Shown here: in pieces, positions 8,089-17,326 of the stretch
How the letters are laid out: each line of letters opens with the position of its first letter
How positions within the stretch are numbered: the stretch's first letter is position 1
Source of the DNA: Comamonadaceae bacterium
GTDB taxonomy: Bacteria; Pseudomonadota; Gammaproteobacteria; Burkholderiales; Burkholderiaceae_C
DNA length: 64,000 nt
Direction: 5' to 3'
Assembly: GCA_013297875.1 (NCBI GenBank)
Contig: JAAFIW010000006.1
Location: 1 to 64,000, forward strand
Translations under genes and position numbers: made by a program
The notes under the pieces: generated by a model
What the model saw: the letters and a program-made list of their open reading frames with translations, nothing else
Databases searched by the model: none
Told to the model about the DNA's origin: nothing

Positions 8089-9132
8089 ATGAAGAACGCT
8101 TTGACACGTCGCCTGTTGTCTCAATGGACCACTTCGCTGGGGCTTGCTGTGTTGACGGCCAGCCTGGTGGCTTGCGGGGGTGACGACGCAGCCGTACCGG
8201 CGGCTGTGGTGACGCCGCCGACCTTGCTGGTGGGCAATACGCGTGGTGCCAATGTGGTGGTGATCGACCGGCAAACAGGGGCGTATGTCAAAGACTTTAT
8301 TGCGGCTGGCAGCGGCGGCCTGGTCGATCCCGATGATTTGACCTTTGGGCCCGACGGCAACCTGTATGTGAGCAGTGGCACCAACACCACTGGGCAAATT
8401 CTTCGCTACAACGGCACCACCGGCGCGTTCATCGGCGTCTTTGCTCAGGGCAATGGTTTGATGCGGCCCTATGGCAATGCATTCGGGCCCGACGGGCACC
8501 TGTACGTGGCCAGCTTCCGTAGCGACAAGATTTTGAAATTCAACGGCACCACTGGCGCGTTCATGTCGGTGTTTGCGCAGGGCAACGGCACAGCGGCGGG
8601 CCTGCTCAACGGGCCCAACGATTTGTTGTTTGGTGCAGATGGCAAGCTGTATGTCACCACCCAAGGAAGCGTGGCCGACATGCTGGGCGGCATCAGCTAC
8701 AAGTTTGACAGCCAGGTTCTGCGCTATGACCTGGCCACCGGCGCTGGCGAGCTGTTTGCCCCTATGCCCACGCCCAGCACCGGTGGCGGTGGCTATGTGA
8801 GTTTGCTGGGCCTGATTTTTGGCCCCGACGGTCTGCTGTACACCAGTGATTTTGGCGGTGGAATCCGCAGCTACGACACCACCACCAAAGCCTTGAGGCA
8901 GACCATCGACACCGGCAAAGTGTTTGGCGGCACCGTGGCCACCAACGTAGGCGCGCTGGCGTTTGGCACCGACGGCAGTTTGTATGCACCCGTTTTCAAT
9001 TCCAACTCAACCGGCTTGCTGGCCAACGGCGTGATCAAGTGTTCGGTGGCCACGGCCACCGCCAGCTGCGCGCTGCTGTCTTCCACCACCACCAATCTGG
9101 TGCGACCTATCGGAATTGCCAACGCCAGATGA
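8089..9132 (+). CDS. Lipoprotein with NHL/SMP-30-like beta-propeller repeats
   Basis: 347 residues from ATG 8089, preceded by an AAAAGGA ribosome site. A lipoprotein signal ends in SLVACGGDD (lipidated C29). The rest is made of about six blades with recurring FGPDGNLYVSS, FGPDGHLYVAS, FGADGKLYVTT and FGPDGLLYTSD motifs and ILRYNGTTGAF / ILKFNGTTGAF spacers, as in NHL or gluconolactonase-type propellers. No catalytic residues of a lactonase can be assigned with confidence. It stands alone, divergent from the FAD oxidase and ending 6 bases before a convergent methyltransferase. Function unknown; a surface-binding propeller is the conservative view. Confidence 0.75.
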   Translation: MKNALTRRLLSQWTTSLGLAVLTASLVACGGDDAAVPAAVVTPPTLLVGNTRGANVVVIDRQTGAYVKDFIAAGSGGLVDPDDLTFGPDGNLYVSSGTNTTGQILRYNGTTGAFIGVFAQGNGLMRPYGNAFGPDGHLYVASFRSDKILKFNGTTGAFMSVFAQGNGTAAGLLNGPNDLLFGADGKLYVTTQGSVADMLGGISYKFDSQVLRYDLATGAGELFAPMPTPSTGGGGYVSLLGLIFGPDGLLYTSDFGGGIRSYDTTTKALRQTIDTGKVFGGTVATNVGALAFGTDGSLYAPVFNSNSTGLLANGVIKCSVATATASCALLSSTTTNLVRPIGIANAR

Positions 9133-9138
9133 TGCCGG

Positions 9139-9963
9139 TCACTGTTGCGGCTTGCGCGCCAAAATCACTATTTCGTTGGTCAGCAGCAAATCGGCGGGGT
9201 AGCGGTAGATCAGCTCGCGCGGAATGTCGTAGCCCTGAACCTGCTGGCGCACTTCTTTCTCGATGACGAAGCCGGCGTCTTGCAGCAGATCGACGAGCTC
9301 CTGTGCGCTGAGCTTGTTCAGCTCCAGGTAGCTCTGGTTGAGAAACTTGCGAATCGTATCGGCATCGCGCACGCGGGCCATCACGTCTTTCTGGTCTTCG
9401 TTGAAGTCCAGCGGGTGGGCGGCAATCAGCTCCCACATCTGCGCATCGCTGTTGAGCAGGTGCGCCCAGGGCTGATCGGTGAAGCGCTGCAGATGCGAGC
9501 CAAATGGCGAGAAATACAAGGGCTCAATTTGTGCAAAAAACAGGCCACCAGGCTTGAGCGCGGCAAACAGATCGGCAATCACGGTGGCGAGCATCGGGCG
9601 CACCACATGCTCAAACGTTGACCAGCTGATGATGGCGTCCGCCTGCAGCTTGCTGGCCATGGGTGTGCCCACCGCAATGGTCTCAAATGACAGGTTGGCA
9701 GGCAATGCGTCCAGCCCCAGCTGTGCGCTGGCCATGCCGGGCAGGTGCTGGTAGGCCTCGTACAAGTCCACGCCCAGCAGGCGGGCGGGTTGGTGGTTGA
9801 GCGCCAGCGACAGGTCGGTGATGCCGTCGCCGCAGCCAAAGTCCAAAATCGTGGCGGTTTCAAACACCAGGCCCGCATCGCGCAACCAGTCGGCCACCAC
9901 GCCGCCCGCAAAGCAATAGTGCGACCGAAACCAGTCGTCGGTGATGCGTGCTTCATTCCACAT
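9139..9963 (-). CDS. Class I SAM-dependent methyltransferase
   Basis: 274 residues from the ATG at 9963 (MWNEARITDD); an upstream in-frame start at 10113 adds a basic, non-family extension. SAM-binding motif I is ILDFGCGDG (39-47), with an acidic motif II region at LLGVDLYEA and an ISWSTFEHV post-motif; LKPGGLFF is the usual strand-5 lead. This fits the UbiE/Methyltransf_11-like fold. Substrate cannot be told from sequence. It lies downstream of dctM in the same direction but 268 bases away, so co-transcription is uncertain. Confidence 0.72.
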   Translation of the reverse strand: MWNEARITDDWFRSHYCFAGGVVADWLRDAGLVFETATILDFGCGDGITDLSLALNHQPARLLGVDLYEAYQHLPGMASAQLGLDALPANLSFETIAVGTPMASKLQADAIISWSTFEHVVRPMLATVIADLFAALKPGGLFFAQIEPLYFSPFGSHLQRFTDQPWAHLLNSDAQMWELIAAHPLDFNEDQKDVMARVRDADTIRKFLNQSYLELNKLSAQELVDLLQDAGFVIEKEVRQQVQGYDIPRELIYRYPADLLLTNEIVILARKPQQ

Positions 9964-10181
9964 GAGTTGATGCTTTTCAAGGTGTGAGGGCCGTGATCTT
10001 AGGCCTTGCCCGATGACCAATGACAGCAGCCGCCTGCGGCGTGCATGACGGAATGATGGGTACGGCACTTGCCAGCCGGGCAGCGGGTCATTTGTCATGT
10101 CGGTGCGCAGCACCGACAGTCATCTGTCATTGTTGTGAGTCGACCTGAGTCGCTACGTTTTTCCAAGCAAAAACAGACTCC

Positions 10182-10222
10182 AGCCCATGCATTATCTGCT
10201 CAAGCAGCTATACAAATGATAG
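10182..10222 (-). repeat. Family C repeat (copy C2)
   Basis: TGCTCAAGCAGCTA core, minus-strand orientation, 10 bases past the dctM stop codon. The rest of the 9964-10231 gap shows no other feature. Confidence 0.75.
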
Positions 10223-10231
10223 TGATTGAAT

Positions 10232-11506
10232 CTAGCGATACACCAGGTCCCGCAGACCCAGCGAGATCACTGGCACGTAGGTGATCACCAGCAGGCAGCC
10301 CAGAATCACCAGTACAAACGGAATCAGGTCTTTGATGATCCGATCCAGCGAAATGCGGGCCACCGTGCAGGCAGCAAACAGGTTCACACCAAACGGCGGC
10401 GTGATCATGCCCAGGGCCAGGTTCACCACCATGATCAGGCCAAAGTGCACCGGGTCAATGCCAAAGTGCACCGCCACGGGGGCCAGGATGGGGGCCAGCA
10501 CAATGATGGCGGCGCTGGTTTCAATGAACATGCCAATGAAAAACAGCGCGGCATTCACCCCCAGCAAAAACAGCGCCGGGCTTTGCAGCACATCCTGCAG
10601 CCAGTGGCCAATGGCGTCGGGCACACCGGCGCGGGTGATCAAAAACGCAAACAGGCCTGCGTTGGCAATGATGAACATGATGACCGCGCTGGACATGACC
10701 GATTTGCGCAAGATCACCACCAGGTCTTTGACGCGAATCTCGCGGTAAATCACAAGGCCCACCACCAGTGCATAAAACACCGCCACGGCCGAGGCCTCGG
10801 TGGGCGTGAAGATGCCGCCGTAAATGCCGCCCAGAATGATCACCGGCATCATCAGCGCCCAGCCGGCCTGCCAGGTGGCTTTCGGAACGCTCAGGCGGCC
10901 ATCGCCATCGTTTTTGCCCCAGCCTTTGAAGCGGCAATACAGGTGCACAAACAGCATCAAGGCCAGTCCAATCAGCAGACCCGGGCCAAAGCCGGCAATG
11001 AACAATTCGCCAATCGACACCTCGGCGCTCACGCCGTACAAAATCATCGGAATCGACGGCGGAATGATCACCCCCAGCTCGGCGCTGGTGGCCTGCAGTG
11101 CCGCCGCCCAGGTGACCGGGTAATGGTGCTTGATGAGCGCCGGAATCAGGATGGCACCAATAGCAAACGTGGTGGCCACCGACGAGCCGGAAACGGCTGC
11201 AAAAATCATGCAAGTCAGCACGCAGGTCATGGGCAGCCCGCCTTGCACGCCGCCCACCAGGCTTTTGGCAAATTCCACCAGGCGGCGCGAAATGCCACCG
11301 GTTTCCATCAGATTGCCTGCCAGGATGAAAAACGGGATCGCAGCCAGCGGAAACTTGTTGATCGACGAGAACATTTCCTTCACGGAAATCAGCATGTTCA
11401 GGTTGCCGATTTGTATGCCCAGCACCGAGGCCAGGCCGATGGACACGGCCACTGAAACGGTGAGTGCGAAGCACAGCACCATCGTCACCAGCATCACGGT
11501 GCTCAT
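10232..11506 (-). CDS. dctM: TRAP transporter large permease subunit (DctM)
   Basis: 424 residues from ATG 11506, which overlaps the stop of dctQ by 4 bases. About 12 hydrophobic segments. The family-typical MFSSINKFPLAAIPFFILAG and GSSVATTFAIGAILIPALIK stretches and the VNLALGMITPPFGVNLFAAC segment near the C-terminus are clear; the last is a hallmark of DctM proteins. It forms the sodium-driven translocation channel together with DctQ. The substrate (a C4-dicarboxylate, keto acid or sugar acid) cannot be read from this subunit. Confidence 0.93.
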   Translation of the reverse strand: MSTVMLVTMVLCFALTVSVAVSIGLASVLGIQIGNLNMLISVKEMFSSINKFPLAAIPFFILAGNLMETGGISRRLVEFAKSLVGGVQGGLPMTCVLTCMIFAAVSGSSVATTFAIGAILIPALIKHHYPVTWAAALQATSAELGVIIPPSIPMILYGVSAEVSIGELFIAGFGPGLLIGLALMLFVHLYCRFKGWGKNDGDGRLSVPKATWQAGWALMMPVIILGGIYGGIFTPTEASAVAVFYALVVGLVIYREIRVKDLVVILRKSVMSSAVIMFIIANAGLFAFLITRAGVPDAIGHWLQDVLQSPALFLLGVNAALFFIGMFIETSAAIIVLAPILAPVAVHFGIDPVHFGLIMVVNLALGMITPPFGVNLFAACTVARISLDRIIKDLIPFVLVILGCLLVITYVPVISLGLRDLVYR

Positions 11507-11997
11507 TGCGCGGTCTCCAATTCCAGCCGCTGTGGATCCAGCAGGTTCCCCAGAATGCCAATCACGCAAAACACCCCGCCTACTGGCATGGCCAGATAGG
11601 CCCAGAACATCGACACGTTTTCCAGACCAATCATGCTTTGCACCTTGCCGCGTTGCGCATAGTCCCAACCCCACCAGATGATCACCGCCACCAGCGCCAG
11701 CGCGGCGACGGTCACCAAATAGTCCAGCACCCGTTTGATGCGCGGCGGGCTCCAGCGGTACAGCACGTCCACGCTCACCATCGCACCCTGGCGAAACGCG
11801 GCCGGTATGCCCAGAAACACCATCCAGATCAGGCTGAAGCGAATCAACACCTCGGTCCACTCGGCGGGGCGCTCCAGCACAAAGCGGGTGATGATTTGAA
11901 ACATGCCCAAGCCGGCAGCCAAGGCCAGCATGGCGCAGGCGGCCAGCATGGTCAGGCCGGTGGTGGCGCGCTCGAATCGGAGGAAGGTTTGTTTCAT
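11503..11997 (-). CDS. dctQ: TRAP transporter small permease subunit (DctQ)
   Basis: 164 residues, four predicted membrane helices, with the family signature around WTEVLIRFSLIWMVFLGIPA between helices 2 and 3. ATG 11997 is chosen over an in-frame start at 12018 that would precede the conserved MKQTFLRFERA opening. It partners DctM. The 170-bp gap upstream to dctP carries a family B hairpin. Confidence 0.9.
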   Translation of the reverse strand: MKQTFLRFERATTGLTMLAACAMLALAAGLGMFQIITRFVLERPAEWTEVLIRFSLIWMVFLGIPAAFRQGAMVSVDVLYRWSPPRIKRVLDYLVTVAALALVAVIIWWGWDYAQRGKVQSMIGLENVSMFWAYLAMPVGGVFCVIGILGNLLDPQRLELETAQ

Positions 11998-12020
11998 GGG
12001 TGGTTCGTTGTTTTGCACCC

Positions 12021-12117
12021 GTCATCCCCGCGAAGGCGGGGATCCAGGCGCGACGACTGCGCGAACGGGGACTTTGAGCGCTTCTCCAAGGTGGATTCCC
12101 GCCTGCGCGGGAATGAC
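12021..12117. repeat. Family B inverted repeat (copy B2) between dctP and dctQ
   Basis: Arms GTCATCCCCGCGAAGGCGGG and GGATTCCCGCCTGCGCGGGA face each other; the arms have drifted from each other at a few positions. Position inside the TRAP operon suggests it sets the ratio of binding protein to permease mRNA. Confidence 0.85.
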
Positions 12118-12171
12118 GAAAACCGGCTGGCTCGCTTCAGCGATCACAAACGAAGCAATATTGAAGAAGCG

Positions 12172-13158
12172 TCACTTGTAGTTGCGGATGCGGTCAATAT
12201 TCGGCTTGCCAAACTGTTTGTCAAACTCCGCATATACCGGTGCCAGCGCCGCCACAAACTTGGCTTTGTCGACGTTTTCCACCACGCTCATGCCCTTGCC
12301 GCGCAGCTCGGCCACTCCTTTGGCATCGTCTTCGTCAACCCGTGCGCGGTTGAGTTTCACGGCTTCCTTGGCGGCTTCTACAAACGATTTCTGGTCGGCG
12401 GGGCTGAGCTTGTCGTAAGCGGCCTTGTTCATCAAAAAGATGGCCGGTGAATACACATGCCCGGTCAGCGACAGGTGTTTTTGCACCTGGTCAAACTTGG
12501 CCGACATGATGACCGACAACGGGTTTTCCTGGCCGTCTACCGTGCCCTGCTGCAGTGCGGTAAACACCTCGGGAAAGGCCATGGGCGTGGTCACAATGCC
12601 AAAGCCTTTGTAGGCAGCCACGTGCACCGGGTTTTCCATGGTGCGCATTTTCAGGCCCTTCAAATCGTCGGGCGCATTCACCGCGCGTTTGCTGTTGGTC
12701 ATGTGGCGCACGCCGTTTTCGCCCCAGGCCAGCGCCTTGAAACCCTTGGAGTCAAACTTGGTCAGCAGCTCTTCGCCAATCGGGCCATCGAGCACCGCGC
12801 GGGCATGGGCCTTGTCGCGAAACAGGAAGGGAATGTCCAGAATGCGCGCCTCGGGCACAAAGTTGGGCACCGGGCCGGTGGAGCTGAAGGTCAGCTCCTG
12901 CGTGCCCAGCTGCACCGCCTCTATCGACTCGCGCTCGCCGCCCAGAGCACCCGCATAAAACGGCTGCACCTTGATGCGGCCTGCGGTGCGCTTTTCCACC
13001 TCTTTGGCAAAGGTGTCGATCGCAATACCCTGGTGCGAGTTTTGCGCAATGGAAATGCTGATCTTCATGCTGGGTGCCTGGGCCAGAGCGTGGCCGGCCA
13101 GGCCAAGCGACAGTGCGCAGGCCAAACCTACAGCGGTGATGCGTCGGGTGAAATTCAT
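12172..13158 (-). CDS. dctP: TRAP transporter substrate-binding protein (DctP)
   Basis: 328 residues from ATG 13158; the frame is open further upstream without signal-peptide character. Signal peptide MNFTRRITAVGLACALSLGL ending near AHALAQA. The mature protein begins KISISIAQNSHQGIAIDTFA, has the GGERESIEAVQLGTQELT strand-helix and the substrate-clamping arginine in LKGLKMRTMENPVHV (the R of MRTMEN), all standard for DctP/TAXI-like TRAP receptors of the DctP class. Three-gene order dctP-dctQ-dctM. Confidence 0.92.
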   Translation of the reverse strand: MNFTRRITAVGLACALSLGLAGHALAQAPSMKISISIAQNSHQGIAIDTFAKEVEKRTAGRIKVQPFYAGALGGERESIEAVQLGTQELTFSSTGPVPNFVPEARILDIPFLFRDKAHARAVLDGPIGEELLTKFDSKGFKALAWGENGVRHMTNSKRAVNAPDDLKGLKMRTMENPVHVAAYKGFGIVTTPMAFPEVFTALQQGTVDGQENPLSVIMSAKFDQVQKHLSLTGHVYSPAIFLMNKAAYDKLSPADQKSFVEAAKEAVKLNRARVDEDDAKGVAELRGKGMSVVENVDKAKFVAALAPVYAEFDKQFGKPNIDRIRNYK

Positions 13159-13282
13159 CGGGTGTCTCCAAAAAAGGCGCGTGGCCGGGGTAAACAAAGC
13201 GCACCAGTGTGACGGGATCGCCTGGTCCGCAGTATTGGGGCTTTCGCGCACAAACGGCCGTTTTTTAGGCCAAAACCGCAGT

Positions 13283-13326
13283 CGGCCCAGAGATTTATTG
13301 CTCAGGCAGCTATTGAATCAGTAGCA
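13283..13326 (-). repeat. Family C repeat (copy C3)
   Basis: ATTGCTCAGGCAGCTATTGA core, one base off consensus, 64 bases past the stop of the LuxR-type gene and upstream of dctP. Confidence 0.7.
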
Positions 13327-13389
13327 ACATTCAGGGATACCGTTCGCCCGGCGGTGGCTGGTCGGTTCATCGCCGGGCGCCCTGAATCG

Positions 13390-14598
13390 CTAACTGGCCG
13401 CCACCACCCAGATCAACTCAGCCTGCCTTCGGGTGCCGGTCTTGGCAAAAATAGCCGCCATGTGCGTGCGCACCGTGGTGATTTTCAGGCCCAGGGCGTC
13501 GGCCACTTCTTGCGGCGTGCCGTCAATCAGGCCCGCTACCACGCGGCTTTCGGTGTCAGTCAGCCGGTAGCTGCGGGCGCAGCGCTGCACCTGTTGCGCC
13601 GGGTCCAGCTGCCCCGGTGCGCGCAGCAGCAGGTGAACTTTCGCGTCTGCCTCGTGCGGGCGTTCCCAGGCTATCTGCACTGCCAGCTCGCGGGTGTTGC
13701 CCGCACCACCCACATGGCCCACCGCAGACTTCCCGGTGTAGCGGGCACTTAGCGCCAGCTTCCACAGCGGCGGGTGAAACACGTCCAGACGCAAGCGCGG
13801 CGGTGCCAACAGTTGTGCCCAGCCACTGGGCGTGTCGCGCAACGGGGCCAGTGGTAGGGCCAAGTATTTGCAGGCGGCGGCGTTGGCGGTGAGCACGGCG
13901 CTGCTGGCGTCTGCCAGCAGCAAGCCGTCTTGCACGCGGTCCAGCGCCGCATGGGCATGGGCTATTGCGCCCACTTGCTGCTCGGCACGCAGCTGGGTTT
14001 GAATGAAGTCTTCCAGCGGTTGCTTGAACTGCTGCACCTGTGCCAAGTCGTCCATCGTGAATGCCCTCTGTTTGGCGCTGCGCATAAAGCCCAGCACATG
14101 GCCGCCGGCCAGAAGCGCGCACATCATGTGCTCCATGCCGCCCACGCTGCGCGTCAGGTAATCCGCGTGAAAGGCAGTGCGCCGAAGCGCTTGCACCGGT
14201 ATCAGGTCTTGACTCAACGCGCCGCCCTGCGCAGCAACCAGCGCCATGTTCTTTTGAAGCGCCAGCCGCCACACATCCACTTTCCATACCCAGGTGTTGT
14301 AGTTTGAAAAAAACGAGGCGGACGGGATGTTCTGCTCGCCAGCGTGGTACTCCAAACTGGCCACCGGCGCATGCCAGACGGGCGTTGCCACCGGCTCACC
14401 TACGCGGTGCGGGGCAAACACGCAGGCGGTAGCGGTACGCAGCTGCTCGCGTATGCGCTCCAGCACATGCTCCACCACGCCCGGGCTACCCGCCGCCTGC
14501 TCGCCTTCAGCAATGGCGTCCAGCGTTGCGCGAATGGCGCTGGGGCGGTGTGATGCGATGGGCAGCATATGGGGCAGTGGTTTGTGTTGTGTGCGCAC
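13390..14598 (-). CDS. LuxR-family regulator with N-terminal sensory region
   Basis: 402 residues. The C-terminal HTH (about 343-395: LTDTESRVVAGLIDGTPQEVADALGLK, then the recognition helix region TTVRTHMAAIFAKTGT) is a typical LuxR/GerE domain. The first 330 residues show no receiver Asp and look like a GAF/PAS-type ligand-sensing region. A similar protein is encoded at 44061-45224, with the same length, layout and TGT-R(Q/R)QELI end. It is upstream of and co-directional with dctPQM, so it may control the TRAP transporter. Signal unknown. Confidence 0.75.
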   Translation of the reverse strand: MRTQHKPLPHMLPIASHRPSAIRATLDAIAEGEQAAGSPGVVEHVLERIREQLRTATACVFAPHRVGEPVATPVWHAPVASLEYHAGEQNIPSASFFSNYNTWVWKVDVWRLALQKNMALVAAQGGALSQDLIPVQALRRTAFHADYLTRSVGGMEHMMCALLAGGHVLGFMRSAKQRAFTMDDLAQVQQFKQPLEDFIQTQLRAEQQVGAIAHAHAALDRVQDGLLLADASSAVLTANAAACKYLALPLAPLRDTPSGWAQLLAPPRLRLDVFHPPLWKLALSARYTGKSAVGHVGGAGNTRELAVQIAWERPHEADAKVHLLLRAPGQLDPAQQVQRCARSYRLTDTESRVVAGLIDGTPQEVADALGLKITTVRTHMAAIFAKTGTRRQAELIWVVAAS

Positions 14599-14640
14599 GC
14601 AAAATTTGTATGTAACGCAAGGCTAGCCATCAAACCCAGC

Positions 14641-14881
14641 TAGCCCGCATATTTCACCGGTGCAGCGTGGGCCGCGCGTTTTAGCGGGATGCAGGGGCGT
14701 GCAAGGTGACGACCCAATGGCACTTGCCATTGGGAAGGAGGCTTGTGCGTTCCTGCGCCCGCCAAAACGATGCGGCGCGCGCTGAGCCGTTTTGATGGAA
14801 TCCAGTTTGGATTTGAGGTCATGACGGACTTTCCCAGTGAAAACACTTCAAAACGGCGGCCCCGGTGAAATATGCGGGCTA
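14641..14881. mobile_element. MITE-like element or IS remnant with 20-bp perfect terminal inverted repeats
   Basis: TAGCCCGCATATTTCACCGG at 14641-14660 is repeated as its exact complement at 14862-14881. The 241-bp unit contains no convincing reading frame (a 68-codon frame inside has no family features). Flanks (CCCAGC left, AGCCCA right) show no clear target duplication. This is the structure of a non-autonomous transposon or the fused ends of a deleted insertion sequence; no matching transposase is in the window. Confidence 0.7.
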
Positions 14882-15084
14882 AGCCCAGTAACCAAAGTCA
14901 CTTTCAAATTGGGCACCCGCACGGCCTGAGCCGCACCGACGTACATGTAAGTTTTTGTCGTGTGAATTTCTCACGCAAACGCCCCGTTCAGCGTTCACTT
15001 TAGTTCATATGAATGAGTTCGTCCTCCTTCATATGAATGAGGGCATTGGCGCGGTCAGGGTCAACAATTTGTGCTGACGTTGAC
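14882..15084. promoter_or_regulatory. Long leader upstream of the collagen-like gene with a paired TTCATATGAATGAG motif
   Basis: No gene here. TTCATATGAATGAG occurs twice, at 15004-15017 and 15028-15041, starts 24 bases apart; its core TTCATATGAA is a perfect palindrome. A near-palindrome GTGTGAATTTCTCAC lies just upstream (about 14960-14974). These look like paired protein-binding sites controlling the downstream lipoprotein. No regulator can be assigned. Confidence 0.5.
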
Positions 15085-15125
15085 GCTATTAAATCAATAG
15101 CTGCTTGAGCAGTATTTACATGGGA
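15085..15125 (+). repeat. Family C repeat (copy C4)
   Basis: AATAGCTGCTTGAGCAGTAT followed by TTACATGGGA, near consensus, in the leader of the collagen-like gene. Confidence 0.75.
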
Positions 15126-15166
15126 TCACACCTGTTTTTTACCAATTGATGCCTGAAGGCCCCGCC

Positions 15167-17236
15167 ATGTACACCTCTGTTTTGACACACCTGAAAGCCA
15201 TCAGCTTGCTGTGCTTGGTGGCTGCTGTTTCGGCCTTGTCAGCCTGCGGCGGCGGTGGCAGCGACACCGTGACCAGCGTGACCACCAGCGACGGTAGCGT
15301 CTCGCTCATCAGCACCACGCCCGAGCCAGCCGGTACACGCTGCCCGGCCGGTGGCAGCCTGGTCAGTGCCGGGGTCGATGTCAACCGCAACGGGGTGCTG
15401 GAAGCTGGTGAGGTCACCACCACCGCCGTGGTGTGCAATGGCGCTGCGGGCTCCACTGGGGCAACAGGCCCGGCCGGTACGCCGGGGCCTGCGGGTGCGC
15501 CCGGCGCTGCTGGAACAGCGGGAGAAACCGGCCCCGCCGGACCTGCGGGCCCTGCCGGGCCAGCGGGTGCCAATGGTGTGGGTGGCGGCGGTACAGGGCC
15601 TGCAGGGCCTGTGGGTGCGACCGGCGCAACGGGAGCAACAGGAGCCGTGGGCCCCACCGGGGCAACCGGTGCCACCGGGACGATCGGCCCCATGGGGGCT
15701 ACAGGCCCCACAGGCCCCGCCGGCACGACCGGCACGACCGGCACGACCGGTGCAATCGGTGCAATCGGTGCAATCGGTGCAATCGGCCCAGCAGGCCCGA
15801 CCGGCCCCGCAGGCGCACAAGGTGCACCGGGCACGCCTGGCTCGCTGCTGCGCATCACGGACGAGCCTGCGGGGGCCAACTGCGCGACCGGTGGGCAGCG
15901 CATTCAGGCCGGGCCCGACACCAATCGCAACAACGTGCTGGACGACGCAGAGATCACCAGCACGGCTTATGTGTGCAATGGCGCCGTTGCACCCAAGGTT
16001 TGGGGTGCAGCTTTACCAGTGGAAAACAACGCAGGGGATGCAGGATTCGCACGGGTGGCTATCGACAACGACGGCAATGGCGTTGCAGTTTGGACGCAGC
16101 CTGCCGGAGGATTGCGCAGCGTTTGGGCCAACCGCTACACGGCAGGCATGGGCTGGGGCACGCCAGTCTTGATCGAAAACAACAATACGGAAAACGTCAA
16201 CAGTGGTGTTGAAATTGCCATGGATGCCGCTGGCAATGTGATGGCGGTGTGGGAGATGTTTGACGGCATCCGGGCCAACGTCTGGTCGAATCGTTTTACC
16301 CTCGCCACAGGTTGGGGCACGGCCGTGCTGTTGGAGACCGGCCCAGGCACTGCCGATAACACGCGGATTGCTTTTGATTCCAACGGCAATGCCACGGCTG
16401 TTTGGTCTCAATCAGACGGTACTCGCACCAACATATGGGCCAATCGCTACACCGCCGGGACGGGTTGGGGCTCGGCCACTTTGATAGAAACCGACAACGC
16501 GGGCGACGCCCAGTTGCCCGACATTGCTTTTGACACCAGTGGCAACGCGATGGCGGTCTGGAGTCAGTCGGATGGCACGCGCCCCAATATCTGGGCGAAT
16601 CGTTACGTCGTTGGCACCGGATGGGGCACGGCAGGTTTGATCGAAACCGACAACGCGGGTAACGCTGCAGCCCCGAGAGTCAAGCTGGATGCAAGCGGAA
16701 ATGCCATGGCTGTGTGGGTTCAGTCAGATGGCATACGTGGCAACGTCTGGGCGAACCGATTCGTGGTGGGTGTGGGTTGGGGTACCGCTCAGTTGATTGA
16801 GCGCGACAACGCTGGCAGCGCCGCGTTCCCAGAGATACAGCTGGACACCAGCGGCAACGCCTTGGCTGTCTGGCGGCAGTCAGACGGCACCCGCTTAAAC
16901 ATGTGGGCCAATCGTTACACAGTGGGTGTGGGTTGGGGCGTGGCTACGCTGATCGAGCTAGACAACGCGGGCGGTGTCGGTAGTTTTTCCAGCGCCATGA
17001 ATGCGGCAGGTAACGCGGTGGCCGTGTGGCAACAGTCCGATGGAACGCGCCTCAACATCTGGGCTGCGCGTTACGTTGTGGGCACTGGCTGGGGTACGCC
17101 AGAACTGTTGGAAACAGATAACGCCGACAACGCTGGTCGTCCCCGTGTGGCGATGAATGCCAGTGGCCAGGCCCTGGTCGCGTGGGAGCAGGGCGACGGT
17201 GCACGCGTTCGTATGAAAGCCACCAGTTTGCGCTGA
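15167..17236 (+). CDS. Collagen-like surface lipoprotein with C-terminal WANRY/GWG repeats
   Basis: 689 residues from ATG 15167, chosen because GAAGG lies 8 bases upstream and the lipoprotein signal starts there (lipobox LSAC, C27); ATG 15149 is an alternative. Order: lipobox; a roughly 45-residue module with [12 protein letters not shown]...DVNRNGVLE...VVCNG; about 130 residues of Gly-X-Y collagen-like triplets (95-226), including runs of GAI and GTT; a second copy of the cysteine module (DEPAGANC...DTNRNNVLD...YVCNG); then about eight repeats of roughly 50 residues with [18 protein letters not shown] and [16 protein letters not shown]. The repeats may form a propeller or solenoid. No enzyme motif. 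Role unknown; a stalked surface protein is the likely picture. Confidence 0.8.
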   Translation: MYTSVLTHLKAISLLCLVAAVSALSACGGGGSDTVTSVTTSDGSVSLISTTPEPAGTRCPAGGSLVSAGVDVNRNGVLEAGEVTTTAVVCNGAAGSTGATGPAGTPGPAGAPGAAGTAGETGPAGPAGPAGPAGANGVGGGGTGPAGPVGATGATGATGAVGPTGATGATGTIGPMGATGPTGPAGTTGTTGTTGAIGAIGAIGAIGPAGPTGPAGAQGAPGTPGSLLRITDEPAGANCATGGQRIQAGPDTNRNNVLDDAEITSTAYVCNGAVAPKVWGAALPVENNAGDAGFARVAIDNDGNGVAVWTQPAGGLRSVWANRYTAGMGWGTPVLIENNNTENVNSGVEIAMDAAGNVMAVWEMFDGIRANVWSNRFTLATGWGTAVLLETGPGTADNTRIAFDSNGNATAVWSQSDGTRTNIWANRYTAGTGWGSATLIETDNAGDAQLPDIAFDTSGNAMAVWSQSDGTRPNIWANRYVVGTGWGTAGLIETDNAGNAAAPRVKLDASGNAMAVWVQSDGIRGNVWANRFVVGVGWGTAQLIERDNAGSAAFPEIQLDTSGNALAVWRQSDGTRLNMWANRYTVGVGWGVATLIELDNAGGVGSFSSAMNAAGNAVAVWQQSDGTRLNIWAARYVVGTGWGTPELLETDNADNAGRPRVAMNASGQALVAWEQGDGARVRMKATSLR

Positions 17237-17247
17237 TTCACTACAAA

Positions 17248-17288
17248 AACAATAGCATTTTGAGCAGTATTTACCTGGGCTATCAGCC
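17248..17288 (+). repeat. Family C repeat (copy C5, diverged)
   Basis: AATAGCATTTTGAGCAGTAT followed by TTACCTGGGCT; two to three changes in the core. It lies 12 bases past the stop of the collagen-like gene. Confidence 0.65.
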
Positions 17289-17326
17289 ATTTTTGCTTCA
17301 CAACCACACACAAGAACGGAAACCGC

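Noticed and set aside
14640-14846. 68-codon frame inside the MITE-like element
   Set aside because: No family character, and contained within a structure explained by inverted repeats.
15139-15903. Proline/valine-rich open frame opposite the collagen-like region
   Set aside because: Gly-X-Y DNA read on the opposite strand gives PAG/PVAP repeats automatically; no signal or start site.
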